A DNA stretch of 64,000 bases from Paraburkholderia rhizosphaerae (GTDB lineage Bacteria > Pseudomonadota > Gammaproteobacteria > Burkholderiales > Burkholderiaceae), in NCBI RefSeq assembly GCF_004366595.1, contig NZ_SORE01000017.1, positions 105,507 through 169,506 on the forward strand, read 5' to 3'. Each line of letters begins with the position of its first letter. Position 1 is the stretch's first letter. The translations under genes and the position numbers were made by a program. Of this stretch, positions 25,072 through 34,069 are shown piece by piece. The notes below the pieces were generated by a model. That model saw only the letters and a program-made list of their open reading frames with translations. It was not told where the DNA came from and ran no database searches.

Positions 25072-25962
25072 TCAGCGTTCGGTGGGCGCGCTATATGTCG
25101 CGGCTATCAGCCCGAGCTTGTCGGGATTGCGTTGCACGAAGATACGGACAATGCGATTGCCGTCCGTTTCGAACGATTGTGCCGACTCCAGCTCGCCGCC
25201 CAGGTAGCGCAACAGCGCCCACTCGCCATTGAGTTCGACAAGCTGGAAACGAACACCGCTTTTGTAGCGCAGCGACGAAGCGTAGAACAGTTGGGCAATG
25301 CGCTTGCCGCCCACCATCGGCTCCGGAAAGCTGGTCACTTTGCCGCCGCCATCGCCTAGTAGCATCGCGTCTTCGGCGAGCAGCGCGTTGATTGTCGCGA
25401 AGTCGCCGCCCTCCACCGCCTGCGTGAAGCTCTGTAGCAAGCGCCGGTGTGTGTCGCGCGATACCTCGAAACGCTGCCGCTCATCGCGCAGTTGCGTTTT
25501 CGCACGGCTCACGAGCTGACGGCACGCCGCTTCGGTTTTGCCAACCGCCTCGGCGACTTCGTCATAGTCCATATCGAAGACTTCGCGCAGCAGGAATGCC
25601 GCGCGCGCCTCCGGCGTCAGCCGTTCGAGCAGCAACATGAACGCGACGGACACGTCGTCCGCCCGCTCGGTCACCTCTTCCGGCGTGGCCGGCGACTCGG
25701 TCAATAGCGGTTCGGGCAGCCAGATGCCCGCGTAGTGCTCGCGTTGGATTTTCGCCGCGCGCAGCCGGTCAATCGACATCCTCGTCGTCACGGAAACGAG
25801 CCACGCTTCCGCGTTATCGATGCCGTCGTGAGCCGCCGTGTGCCAGCGCAGCCACACATCCTGCACGATGTCCTCGGCTTCGGCCACGGATCCGAGCATC
25901 CGGTACGCCAGTTTCTGTAAGCGCGGGCGAAGCTGATTAAACGCGTGGAGGTCCTCGTCCAT
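25072..25962 (-). CDS. ECF41-type sigma factor with SnoaL-like C-terminal domain
   Basis: This 296-residue sigma factor has region 2 (LRPRLQKLAYRMLGSVAEAE, then DIVQDVWLRWH), region 4 (LTPEARAAFLLREVFDMDYD, then EVAEAVGKTEAACRQLVSRA) and a C-terminal SnoaL/NTF2-like extension of about 120 residues (LQSFTQAVEGGDFATINALL ...). This layout is that of ECF41/SigJ proteins, where the extension controls sigma activity in place of a separate anti-sigma factor. The start at 25962 lies one base beyond the VOC stop, which implies coupling; a start 27 bases earlier inside the VOC gene is possible. No anti-sigma gene is nearby. Confidence 0.9.
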   Translation of the reverse strand: MDEDLHAFNQLRPRLQKLAYRMLGSVAEAEDIVQDVWLRWHTAAHDGIDNAEAWLVSVTTRMSIDRLRAAKIQREHYAGIWLPEPLLTESPATPEEVTERADDVSVAFMLLLERLTPEARAAFLLREVFDMDYDEVAEAVGKTEAACRQLVSRAKTQLRDERQRFEVSRDTHRRLLQSFTQAVEGGDFATINALLAEDAMLLGDGGGKVTSFPEPMVGGKRIAQLFYASSLRYKSGVRFQLVELNGEWALLRYLGGELESAQSFETDGNRIVRIFVQRNPDKLGLIAATYSAPTER

Positions 25963-25963
25963 A

Positions 25964-26383
25964 TCAGTGTGCGCGGTAGCCGCGCTCATGGAGCGTCCAG
26001 ATGTTGCCGTCGAGGTCCTCGAAGTCCCCGAAGCTCGCATGGTCGCGACGCTCCGGATCCACGCCCGCGCTCCATCCGCCGGCCCATGTATCGGCCGGAT
26101 GCTTGTTCCGGCACGCGCCGTCCGCGACACCGCGGTCGATCAGCGCGGTCCGCTCGGCCTCGAGGTCGGTCGTCACGAGATACAGGTTGCGCGCGCGCGC
26201 CGGAGAATCGGCGGCTACCACTTGCACCGAACACGACGAACCCGGCGGCATCACCTGGACGACCCGGAATGCCAGAGCCGGATGGTAGTCGACGTCAAGG
26301 CTGAAACCGACCTTCTCCTTATAGAAGGCAAGCGCACGGTCGACATCGGCAACCGGCGACGAAACAACTTCGAGGGCAAGCAT
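25964..26383 (-). CDS. VOC family protein (glyoxalase/bleomycin-resistance fold)
   Basis: This 139-residue protein has the vicinal-oxygen-chelate fold: VVSSPVADVDRALAFYKEKV, SVQVVAADSP, LYLVTTDLEAER and FGDFEDLDGNIWTLHERGY. CAGGAG seven bases before the ATG at 26383 supports the start. Its stop nearly abuts the sigma-factor start, so the two form a transcription unit. The reaction is unknown; relatives include metal-dependent lyases, dioxygenases and drug-binding proteins. Confidence 0.88.
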   Translation of the reverse strand: MLALEVVSSPVADVDRALAFYKEKVGFSLDVDYHPALAFRVVQVMPPGSSCSVQVVAADSPARARNLYLVTTDLEAERTALIDRGVADGACRNKHPADTWAGGWSAGVDPERRDHASFGDFEDLDGNIWTLHERGYRAH

Positions 26384-26930
26384 GACAGCTCCTGCAGGGA
26401 TTTGTCGACGCCATCGATGTAAAGGGTACGCCGCAACGGCGCGAAGGTGAGCGTTCGACTTTAGACAACAATCGACAGGATAGCCCGAATCGGACGGAAC
26501 CGACCAAAAACTGGCCGCAACGTGCAACGCAAGGTCATCGCATCACGCCACACGAAAAAACGCACGGGCGAGGCCCGTGCGCGACAACAACAAAAGGCCA
26601 GAGGTATGGAGGGAGCCGTCCTTCTGTTGTGCCCCGGAGATTAGCGTAACGAGCGACCCGGATATACCCAATGTGCGTGAATTCACTTACCGACGGTCGC
26701 GAACAATCGGCAAACCGGTGGTTAGCTGCGGACGACAAAACCCGGTTCGTCCCGGCTTGATCGAATAGGGACGGGCCAAATAGATTATGCGTTCAATCTT
26801 TTCGCGGGGTTGGGAGCGGCGCGAATTGGCGCACCATGCGTTTTGATACGCCATGAGCTTTCAGCACGTTATGTGGCGATTTGCTAAGCTTGAACGACGT
26901 GCAATGCACAAAGTAAGGAGACTTAAAGCA
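26384..26930. other. 547-base gap with an orphan terminator
   Basis: It separates the VOC gene (leftward) from the yghU-like gene (rightward). Apart from presumed promoters it holds one strong minus-strand terminator (26554-26581) that no annotated minus-strand gene feeds. No convincing protein gene is visible between that terminator and 26930. Confidence 0.5.
26554..26581 (-). terminator. Rho-independent terminator without an upstream gene
   Basis: On the minus strand CGCACGGGC, loop CTC, GCCCGTGCG is followed directly by TTTTTTC: a nine-pair GC-rich stem and six T. The only DNA that could feed it is the 270 bases up to about 26850, where no protein gene is evident. It may end a small RNA. 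Confidence 0.75.
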
Positions 26931-27806
26931 ATGACTCAATCATCCGGATATCAACCGCCTAAGGTCTGGGCATGGAACAAAAGCAACGGCGGCCAGTTCG
27001 CCAGCATCAACCGGCCTGTGTCGGGTCCCACGCATGACAAGCCGCTGCCGGTCGGGCGTCATCCGTTACAGCTTTACTCGCAGGGCACGCCAAACGGCGT
27101 AAAAGTCACCGTGATGCTGGAAGAACTGCTCGCACGCGGCCATCGCGGCGCCGAATACGATGCATGGCTCATCCGGATTGGCGATGGCGAACAGTTCGGT
27201 AGCGGCTTTGTCGACGTCAACCCGAATTCGAAGATTCCCGCGTTGGTGGATCGTAGTGGCGCGGCGCCGGTCCGCGTATTTGAATCCGGCGCGATTCTGC
27301 TATATCTGGCCGAGAAGTTCGGCGAGTTTCTGCCGACGGAAACGGCCAGGCGCGCTGAGTGTCTGTCGTGGCTGTTCTGGCAGATGGGCAGCGCGCCGTA
27401 CCTTGGCGGCGGCTTCGGGCATTTCTACGCGTACGCGCCATCGAAGATGGAGTATCCGATCGACCGTTTCGCGATGGAAGTGAAGCGTCAACTCGACGTG
27501 CTCGACAAGCAGCTTGCAAAGCATGAGTTCGTCGCGGGAGACGAATACACGATCGCCGATATCGCGATCTGGCCGTGGTACGGCGGCCTCGTCAAAGGCA
27601 GGCTCTACGATTCGGCCGAATTTCTCTCGGTGCAGGACTATCGGCACGTGCAGCGCTGGGCCGAGGCGATCGACAAGCGTCCGGCCGTGCAGCGCGGGCG
27701 TATGGTGAACCGGACTTCGGGCGAGCCGTCCAGCCAGTTGCTCGAACGTCACGACGCGACCGACTTCGAGACGCGCACGCAGGACAAGTTGTCCGCGCAA
27801 GCATAA
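26931..27806 (+). CDS. yghU: glutathione S-transferase family, YghU-like disulfide-bond reductase
   Basis: This 291-residue GST of the Nu/YghU class begins with the long N-terminal arm typical of YghU (YQPPKVWAWNKSNGGQFASI), then the thioredoxin-like domain (PLQLYSQGTPNGVKVTVMLE; NPNSKIPALVD; FESGAILLYLAEKFG) and the all-helical domain. E. coli YghU binds two glutathione molecules and reduces organic disulfides and hydroperoxides. AAGGAG ten bases before the ATG at 26931 decides the start over two earlier ATGs. It is a single-gene unit, closed by a strong hairpin downstream. Confidence 0.92.
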   Translation: MTQSSGYQPPKVWAWNKSNGGQFASINRPVSGPTHDKPLPVGRHPLQLYSQGTPNGVKVTVMLEELLARGHRGAEYDAWLIRIGDGEQFGSGFVDVNPNSKIPALVDRSGAAPVRVFESGAILLYLAEKFGEFLPTETARRAECLSWLFWQMGSAPYLGGGFGHFYAYAPSKMEYPIDRFAMEVKRQLDVLDKQLAKHEFVAGDEYTIADIAIWPWYGGLVKGRLYDSAEFLSVQDYRHVQRWAEAIDKRPAVQRGRMVNRTSGEPSSQLLERHDATDFETRTQDKLSAQA

Positions 27807-27842
27807 TACGCGACCGGGTGACGCGCGAGCGACCCCGCAAAC

Positions 27843-27870
27843 GTACGCGCGGCCCATAGGCCGCGCGTAC
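27843..27870. terminator. 12-bp hairpin between convergent genes
   Basis: GTACGCGCGGCC and GGCCGCGCGTAC flank a four-base loop. It lies between the stops of the yghU-like gene and the porin gene. There is no long T tract, but position and stem strength fit a bidirectional terminator. Confidence 0.65.
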
Positions 27871-27899
27871 TGTACAAGCTTTAGACAGGCGTAGTGCGA

Positions 27900-29033
27900 T
27901 CAGAAGCGCGTGCGCATACCGATCGTCGCCGCAACCTGATTGCCGGTCGACGATTGGGCCAGGCCATTGATAAACGCGCCTTCGAACGCCGTGCCGTCGG
28001 CGCCATACGCGTGCTGATAGACGCCTTCAACGTAGACGTCCGTGCGCTTGCTGAACGAATAATCCGCCATCAGCGTGACCTGATGCCACTTCGGATCGGC
28101 CGAGCCGGTCGATCCGCTGAACGCGCCCTGCGTGAACGTGTATGCGCCGGCGAGAGAAATTGCAGGCGTCACCGCATAGTGCACGTTGACTTCGTAGTTG
28201 TCGAAGTGCAGCGAGTCGAACGATTGCTGGATCACCGAGTTCGCGCCAGGCTGCGTATTGTCGAACAGCGAATGCGTCCACAGCAGGCCCACGACAGCCG
28301 GTCCGAACGTATAGTTGCCGCCCACGCCCATCACGCGCTGACGCGCAGCCGGGAAATTGACGAAGTCGTTGTTCGACACCGCGCCGCTCGAGCTTAGCGA
28401 ACCGTTGTTCAGCTGCAGGTAGGCCGCCGCCAGATTGATCGGGCCGATGCTGTACGTCAAGCCGAAGCTATACGCGCGATTGTCCGCAAAGCCGCCGGCA
28501 GCATTGCTGAAGCCATACAACGCTTCTGCCTGCACGCCGCGATAGGTCGGGCTCACATACTTGACAGAGTTGTTGATATAGAACGAGTCATCGACGTTGT
28601 CGTTATCGAACGGGTGCGCGGCAAGGTTGTTGCCGTCGCCGTTGTTCGCGAGCGCGATCGGGCCGAGATCGTCGACCACGGAGTCGTACTGGCGTCCGAG
28701 CGTGATCGTGCCGAACTGGTCATGCTGAATACCGACATACGCCTGACGGCCGAACATCGTGTTCGCGTAAGTGGTTTTGCCGTTCTGGATATTGAAACCG
28801 TTTTCGAGCTTGAAGATCGCGTGCAGGTTGCTGCCGAGGTCTTCACTGCCCTTCAAGCCCCAGACTTCGTTCGACAGCATGCTGCTTTGTACTTGCCACG
28901 CGCTGCTGCCACCCTGGTTGTTCGTATAGACGATACCAGTGTCGATCAATCCATAGAGCGTGACGCTGCTTTGAGCGTGCGCGGCCGCGGCAAAGGCGAA
29001 CAGAGCGGCGGCGCCGATAATCTTCTTTTTCAC
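27900..29033 (-). CDS. outer-membrane porin, OmpC-like family
   Basis: The product is a 377-residue general porin with signal peptide (KKIIGAAALFAFAAAAHAQ) and start of the mature barrel SSVTLYGLIDTGI. Constriction-loop and strand motifs include WGLKGSEDLG, GRQAYVGI and TLGRQYD; it ends with aromatic residue F (TRF). The start codon is GTG at 29033. Porins of this family form trimeric 16-strand barrels for small hydrophilic solutes and are abundant in Burkholderia. The upstream 250 bases are AT-rich and probably hold its promoter. Confidence 0.93.
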   Translation of the reverse strand: MKKKIIGAAALFAFAAAAHAQSSVTLYGLIDTGIVYTNNQGGSSAWQVQSSMLSNEVWGLKGSEDLGSNLHAIFKLENGFNIQNGKTTYANTMFGRQAYVGIQHDQFGTITLGRQYDSVVDDLGPIALANNGDGNNLAAHPFDNDNVDDSFYINNSVKYVSPTYRGVQAEALYGFSNAAGGFADNRAYSFGLTYSIGPINLAAAYLQLNNGSLSSSGAVSNNDFVNFPAARQRVMGVGGNYTFGPAVVGLLWTHSLFDNTQPGANSVIQQSFDSLHFDNYEVNVHYAVTPAISLAGAYTFTQGAFSGSTGSADPKWHQVTLMADYSFSKRTDVYVEGVYQHAYGADGTAFEGAFINGLAQSSTGNQVAATIGMRTRF

Positions 29034-29285
29034 TTAATCCCCAACAGAAAATCAAGCCGGGCGGGCGTAGCCGGGTATAGACAACACACAACCCGGGTAA
29101 CGCTGGGCTTGCTTGACAAGCGTGTTCAACGAAAAGGCCATGTCCAACCGCGAGAGCGTAGGCCGTTCCCTATGAGGTCCGCTTCGATACCTATAGCCCG
29201 ACGATTCTATGAAGATCGTATTTGCGGTGCATCAAAAGAGTTTCACGGTTTTTGCAAAGATTCTATAAACGGCGGTAATCCATTT

Positions 29286-30128
29286 TTAGCTGCTTAGCTT
29301 GCGATAAGCGCTCATATGCCTGACCAAGCCTTGCTGGTCGCCAAGCTGTTCCTTGATCAGCGCGAGATTGTGATGCGCGTCGGCGTAACGCGGGTTGATT
29401 TCCAGGCAGCGCGCGTAGCTCCGTTCGGCTTCGGCCAGCCGGCCAAGCAGTTCGAGCGCGACCGCGCGATTGAAATGCAAAACCGCGTCTTCAGGAAAAT
29501 GCTCAAGCGCTTCGTCAAACACGGATAGCGCATCGTCAAAGCGCGAATCGTTCTCGCACAGCAGCGCACCCAGGTCTACATACGCGCTATAAAAAGGCAT
29601 TGGTGAAATCGCGAGCGCCTTGCGATAGGCCTGCTCGGCGCCGGTTGCATCGGCATCTTCCGCCATCTGGTCGGCCAGCGCGTACCAGTCGTCGGCCTGC
29701 TTGCGCGCGTCCTTTTTTGCCGACGACGCATCCAGAAAGACAACGTCGCCTTTTATATCCGCAACTTCGAAATCGAATGCAAGCTGCCCGGTATTCGCGT
29801 CCCACTGCGACGGACCGGTCCTGACCATGATCGTGTTGCCCATCGCGCTCACGCGTATGCCGGAAAGCGGGATCTCGTCGGGAAGTTGCGCACGCAAGCG
29901 GGCAAGCGCCGCGAGGATCTTGCGCGACGAGATGCGCGCTGACTGCAGCTGAAAGGCGGTGCGCAGCAACACCACGTCCTGAAACGTAAAGCGCAGTTCG
30001 TTACGCGACCCGCGCGCCGGCGTCACAAAGCCGGCGTCGATCAGACCGGCGAGCACGCTGCGCGACACGCCGAGCAATGACTGAAGCTTGCGTACCGAGA
30101 TGTCGTGGCGATCGCTCTTATGCTTCAC
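29286..30128 (-). CDS. MerR-like HTH and TPR-repeat protein
   Basis: This 280-residue protein has an N-terminal MerR-type helix-turn-helix (ISVRKLQSLLGVSRSVLAGL, followed by a wing segment) up to about residue 70. A linker of unknown type follows, and then about three TPR repeats (WYALADQMAEDADATGAEQA ... FNRAVALELLGRLAEAERSY). The GTG at 30128 overlaps the Ku stop by four bases, so it is translated with Ku. The frame is open far upstream through Ku, but the GTG fits the HTH start. Its role is unknown; the coupling suggests regulation or assembly linked to Ku repair. Confidence 0.82.
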   Translation of the reverse strand: MKHKSDRHDISVRKLQSLLGVSRSVLAGLIDAGFVTPARGSRNELRFTFQDVVLLRTAFQLQSARISSRKILAALARLRAQLPDEIPLSGIRVSAMGNTIMVRTGPSQWDANTGQLAFDFEVADIKGDVVFLDASSAKKDARKQADDWYALADQMAEDADATGAEQAYRKALAISPMPFYSAYVDLGALLCENDSRFDDALSVFDEALEHFPEDAVLHFNRAVALELLGRLAEAERSYARCLEINPRYADAHHNLALIKEQLGDQQGLVRHMSAYRKLSS

Positions 30129-31060
30129 TTGCGGGCGCGAACCTTGGCAGGCGCGGCAGCTGGCGCTTTCTCCGCGCGCTGTGCAGGTTTCCTGGTTCGC
30201 GGCGCGGGCATCTCGGCCACCTCGGCTGCTTCCGTTGCCTCTTCCTTCGCTTTGCGCGCGGTGGGCTTTTGACGTGCGCCGCCACCGCCCTTCGACAAAC
30301 TCGCGCGCAACGCCTCCATCAGATCGATCACCTGGCCAGTTGACTCGCTTTCGACGGGTTCGTTCGACACGATTTCCTTGCCTTCGATTTTCCGGTCGAT
30401 CGCGGCTAGAATGCGCTTCTTCTCTTCGTTTTCGTAGGCGGCCGGGTCGTATGATTCTTCGGTGCCTTGCTCGATGATTTGCAGCGCGAGCTTGAGTTCC
30501 GCAGCCGATACCGGAACATGCTCGATATGCAAATCGGCAAGCGAGCGCACTTCGTCGGCAAATAACAGTTGCTGGAAAATCAGGCCATCCGGTGTAGGCC
30601 GAATCAGCACGATATGCGTCTTGCCCTTCGACGCCCATTTCGCCAGCGCGCCCCGTTCACTTTCGATCAACGCCTGCTGCAGCAGGCTATAAGGCTTGCC
30701 GCCGCGTTTGTCCGGCGCGATGAAATAGGCCTTGTCGTAGTAAATCGGATCGACCGACTTCTCCGGAATAAACGCGACGATCTCGACGACGTGGCTTGCG
30801 CTATCTTCGAGCGCCTTCAGTTCATCCGGCGCAAACACAACGAAGCGGTCCTTTTCGAACTCGTAGCCTTTCTTCATTGCGCTACGTTCGACCACCTCGC
30901 CGCTCGTTTCCGAAATGTATTGCTGCCTGACCCGGGAACCGTCCGGCGCGAGCAGATTAAAGCGGACGTCCGATGCACTCTCGGTTGCCGAGTACAGCTT
31001 GACGGGTATCGACACGAGACCAAACGACAGAGAAAGCGATGCGATCGAGCGCGCAGGCAT
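30125..31060 (-). CDS. ku: DNA end-binding protein Ku
   Basis: This 311-residue bacterial Ku forms a homodimeric ring that binds double-strand ends and recruits ligase LigD for non-homologous end joining. The core is complete: SLSFGLVSIPVKLYSATE, QYISETSGEVVERSAMKKGY, VEIVAFIPEKSVDPIYYDKA, KPYSLLQQALIESERGALAK. A basic Lys/Ala/Pro-rich tail of about 60 residues ends in KVRARK, like the extended C-termini that promote DNA threading. GAGGAG precedes the ATG. No ligD is in the window. Confidence 0.95.
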   Translation of the reverse strand: MPARSIASLSLSFGLVSIPVKLYSATESASDVRFNLLAPDGSRVRQQYISETSGEVVERSAMKKGYEFEKDRFVVFAPDELKALEDSASHVVEIVAFIPEKSVDPIYYDKAYFIAPDKRGGKPYSLLQQALIESERGALAKWASKGKTHIVLIRPTPDGLIFQQLLFADEVRSLADLHIEHVPVSAAELKLALQIIEQGTEESYDPAAYENEEKKRILAAIDRKIEGKEIVSNEPVESESTGQVIDLMEALRASLSKGGGGARQKPTARKAKEEATEAAEVAEMPAPRTRKPAQRAEKAPAAAPAKVRARK

Positions 31061-31249
31061 GGGCTTCTCCTCATGAGCCGGCGCGAGCGCACCGGCTTCA
31101 GCAGCAACACCGGGCCGCCAGGCGGCGGCCGGTTGCAGTTCGGCCCCATTTTTTGCGGGCGCTTTTCAAAGGATAGCACTGCTGCTACAGCGATGATCGG
31201 ACAAATGCGGCTGGTGCGGTTACAACGGCCGTGCTCAAATTAGCCGCGC

Positions 31250-32227
31250 TCACTCGTCGTGCACGACTACCATCTTGCCTTTCGCTTCGCCGGCTTCCAT
31301 GATCCGGTGCGTCTGCGGAACCTCGTCGAAGCGGAACACGCGCCACGGTTTCGCCGCAAACTTACCGGCCTCGACATCGGCGGCAATCGCTTGCAGCGGG
31401 ACATCCGAAAACGGGAAGCCCGGCGTACCGAACACAAAGCTGCCAAAGAACGTCAGATCCACACCGCTCGGCATTTGCAGCAACGGGTTGAAATCCGCGA
31501 TTGGCGCGAGGCCGCCCAGCCAGCCGGCCAGACAGACTTTGCCGTCACGCCGCACCATGTCCAACGAATCGAGCATCGTGCTGTTGCCGACCAGGTCCAG
31601 CACGGCATCGAGTTCCTTGCGCTGCGCAATATGCTTCGACAAATCCGGTCGCTCGATTTCACAACGGCTAACACCATGCGCAGTCAGTTTCGCAAAGCTT
31701 GCTTCGCTGCTCGACGTGCCGATCACCTTCACACCCGCGTTCACCGCGAGATTGACCGCTGCCAGCCCCAACGCTGACGACGCGCCACGAATCACAATGG
31801 TCTGGCCACGTTGAATTTTCAGGTTACGGAACAGCGCGGTCCACGCGGTGGCATACGATTGCGGAATCGCAGCGAGCTCGGCCCATGGCAGATTCGATTC
31901 GATCGACACGACGTTGCTCACCTTCGCACGCGTGTACTCGGCATAGCTGCCGTTGATCGTGCGGCCGAGGCCGCCCATCATCGTCGCCACCTTCGTGCCC
32001 ACCGCGAACTCGCCGCCCGGGCATGAGTCGACGATACCCACGCACTCGATGCCGCTCACCGGCGCCGATTCGGCCCACTCGCCGCGACGCATATGCATCT
32101 CAGCGTGGTTGATGCCGAATGCCTTGATTTTGATAACGACAGTTCCTTGCTGCGGCTCCGGCTTCGGGATGTCCTTGTACACCAGTGCTTCGAGGCCACC
32201 AAAACCATCTAGAACAATCGCTTTCAC
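31250..32227 (-). CDS. zinc-free MDR oxidoreductase (quinone reductase-like)
   Basis: This 325-residue MDR protein starts at a GTG with AGGAGCG upstream. It has the GroES-like domain (GTVVIKIKAFGINHAEMHMR) and the nucleotide-binding segment IVIRGASSALGLAAVNLAV, where the usual GxGxxG is SSALGLA. No zinc-binding cysteine cluster is seen. It probably reduces quinones or activated alkenes with NADPH. It lies between the Ku unit and a decayed transporter, with no obvious partner. Confidence 0.87.
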   Translation of the reverse strand: MKAIVLDGFGGLEALVYKDIPKPEPQQGTVVIKIKAFGINHAEMHMRRGEWAESAPVSGIECVGIVDSCPGGEFAVGTKVATMMGGLGRTINGSYAEYTRAKVSNVVSIESNLPWAELAAIPQSYATAWTALFRNLKIQRGQTIVIRGASSALGLAAVNLAVNAGVKVIGTSSSEASFAKLTAHGVSRCEIERPDLSKHIAQRKELDAVLDLVGNSTMLDSLDMVRRDGKVCLAGWLGGLAPIADFNPLLQMPSGVDLTFFGSFVFGTPGFPFSDVPLQAIAADVEAGKFAAKPWRVFRFDEVPQTHRIMEAGEAKGKMVVVHDE

Positions 32228-32667
32228 GTCACGCTCCTATTGCAGGTTCAATTGACTGACTACGCCGACTCAAGTCTCGAATCACTCATTCGACGAAACG
32301 CTTGCTTGAAGTCGACCGCCTGACCCGCATCATAGTCATCCTACGTAACTTGTCAAAGTTGTTTTTACTGGTTACTCAGCGTCAGTGGATGGAGGGCGAG
32401 CGATCCGATGCAGATCGGGCGAGCCGGGTCCGGCAATCGCTTGCCACGCGTCATGCACGCCAATCAAGGCGCTCCGACGCAAACGCCCACGGCAACCAGG
32501 CCTGCATGAGCATCGGGTCCGGATTTCAGTATCTCGGCCCGCAAAACAATCCGGCACTGAGTCCACCTTTGCCTCTATCGAAATCAATTCGCAAGGAAAC
32601 CGCATGAACGATCGCGCGCCGCGACGGTGACAACTCGAAGCCTGAAAACCCATGTCAGCGTTAACCC
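32228..32667. other. 440-base gap with no gene seen
   Basis: This is the leader of the leftward MDR gene and the DNA beyond the broken end of the transporter pseudogene. Short open frames exist, but none has a ribosome site or a recognisable product. Confidence 0.5.
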
Positions 32668-33151
32668 TTATTTATCATCGGTGCAATCCCCCGGCGTGAA
32701 CCCGCCGAATACCGCCTGCGCGACGCTCCAGATCAGCGAAAAGCCGGTGCTGCGAATAGGCGCAGGCATGATCTCCGTCAGCGCGACGACCATTTGCATG
32801 ACCGCGCCACCGATCGTGCGGCGATGGTCAAGCAGCGATTGAAGGATCTGTCGCCGGGAAGGTTTCGTTTTGCGCGCTTCGAATACACCGGTTTCACGCA
32901 ACCGGCGGCGCATCGCCGGGCACACAGGTAATCATCAGCAGCCGATCGCCATCAATCCGAGCTTCAGCAGCAAGCCCTTGCGCCGCCCTTTTCGATCGAC
33001 ATAGCCGCCGAGCACTAGCGCACCAATCGATCTCATCAGAAAGCCGACGCCAAATGTTGCGAGCGACAGCAATAGCGAAACAAATTCGTTGCCGCGCGGA
33101 AACAGTGCATGCGCGATGGTGTGCAGTGATCGCACAAATGTGTAAACCCAA
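32668..33151 (-). pseudogene. decayed MFS transporter, metabolite:H+ symporter (citrate/tricarballylate-like)
   Basis: Fragments of one transporter can be read in order on the minus strand. The N-terminal part has FPRGNEFVSLLLSLATFGVG and GGYVDRKGRRKG, the helix 2-3 signature of the MHS family. Then comes a mid-protein piece (LRETGVFEARKTKPSRRQIL), and finally VALTEIMPAPIRSTGFSL with VFGGFTP from the C-terminal half. The first about 30 residues, most of the central helices and the last helices are missing, and frames change between pieces. It lies between the MDR gene and an IclR-type regulator, its probable former controller. Confidence 0.82.
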
Positions 33152-33165
33152 ATTTCGTTGTTAAC

Positions 33166-33182
33166 GTCCTATCTTATAGGAC
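33166..33182. promoter_or_regulatory. palindrome in front of the decayed transporter
   Basis: GTCCTAT, spacer CTT, ATAGGAC: a perfect seven-base dyad just upstream of the pseudogene. Size and position fit an operator for a dimeric regulator such as the neighbouring IclR-type protein. Confidence 0.45.
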
Positions 33183-33298
33183 ACGAAAATGACCGAAGCG
33201 AAGGCTTCGACTCGAACCCGGAGGTTGTCGGTATCGCGAAGGAAAACTTGAGGAAAACGCAGAATTGTCATCGTCGCGCTTCAGCGACGTGCGCGGCA

Positions 33299-34069
33299 TT
33301 ACAAGCCGGTACTGAAGTACGCGCGTCTGAACCCCATCGAACGCGAAACCTGTGCGCCCGCTTTCAGCACTTCGGGCATGAGCGCTTTCATGCGTTTGGG
33401 ACTCAACCGGTCTAGCGGCCCCGATATGCCGATGGCCGCGACCGCGACGCCCAGCCCGTCGAAAACCGGCGCGGCAAGCCCGCCCACCGAGTCACGCCAT
33501 TCGCCGCGATTGACCGCACATCCGCACCGTCCGATCCTGCGCAATTCGTCCTGCAATATCGCGCGATCGGTGATCGTCACCAGCGTGTGTTCGTGCAGAT
33601 TGCGCACCTTGCGATCGAGGTAATCCGCGGCCTGGAATGCGAGCAGCGCTTTGCCGGTGGCGACGCAATGGGCCGGCGCACGGCCGCCTACCACCGAATA
33701 CGCGCGCACCGGTTGCGGACTATCGATCTTGTCGATGTAGATCACCGCATCGCCGTCCAGCACGGACAGATGCACGGTCTCCTCGGTAAGGTCGGCGAGC
33801 TGGCGCATCACCGGCGTCGCCTGGTGCCGCACATCGAGCCGTGAAATCTGCATCGTGCCGAGTTCGAATAGCTTTAGCGTGCTTCGATAAACGCCGCTGG
33901 ATTCGTCGCGGACCGCATAGCCCGCATGCGCGAGCGTCTGTAGCGTGCGATGCGCGTTACTTTTAGTGAGTCCAAGCCGGATTGCCAGCGCCTGAATGGT
34001 CAAAGGCTCGCCGTTTAGCGCGGCAAGCGCTTCGAGAACCATGAGCCCTTTCAGTAGTGTCTTGTCCAT
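33299..34069 (-). CDS. IclR-family transcriptional regulator
   Basis: This 256-residue protein has an N-terminal winged helix (LLKGLMVLEALAALNGEPLT, RLGLTKSNAHRTLQTLAHAG) and a C-terminal IclR effector domain (SVVGGRAPAHCVATGKALLA; VAAIGISGPLDRL). The ATG at 34069 starts the domain; an ATG 39 bases upstream is less suitable. IclR proteins usually control adjacent catabolic or uptake genes. The only neighbour that fits is the decayed transporter, so this regulator may have lost its target. Confidence 0.92.
   Translation of the reverse strand: MDKTLLKGLMVLEALAALNGEPLTIQALAIRLGLTKSNAHRTLQTLAHAGYAVRDESSGVYRSTLKLFELGTMQISRLDVRHQATPVMRQLADLTEETVHLSVLDGDAVIYIDKIDSPQPVRAYSVVGGRAPAHCVATGKALLAFQAADYLDRKVRNLHEHTLVTITDRAILQDELRRIGRCGCAVNRGEWRDSVGGLAAPVFDGLGVAVAAIGISGPLDRLSPKRMKALMPEVLKAGAQVSRSMGFRRAYFSTGL

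Noticed and set aside
30129..30638. Longer start of the MerR/TPR gene inside Ku
   Set aside because: It would overlap most of the C-terminal half of Ku; the GTG overlapping the Ku stop fits the HTH start.
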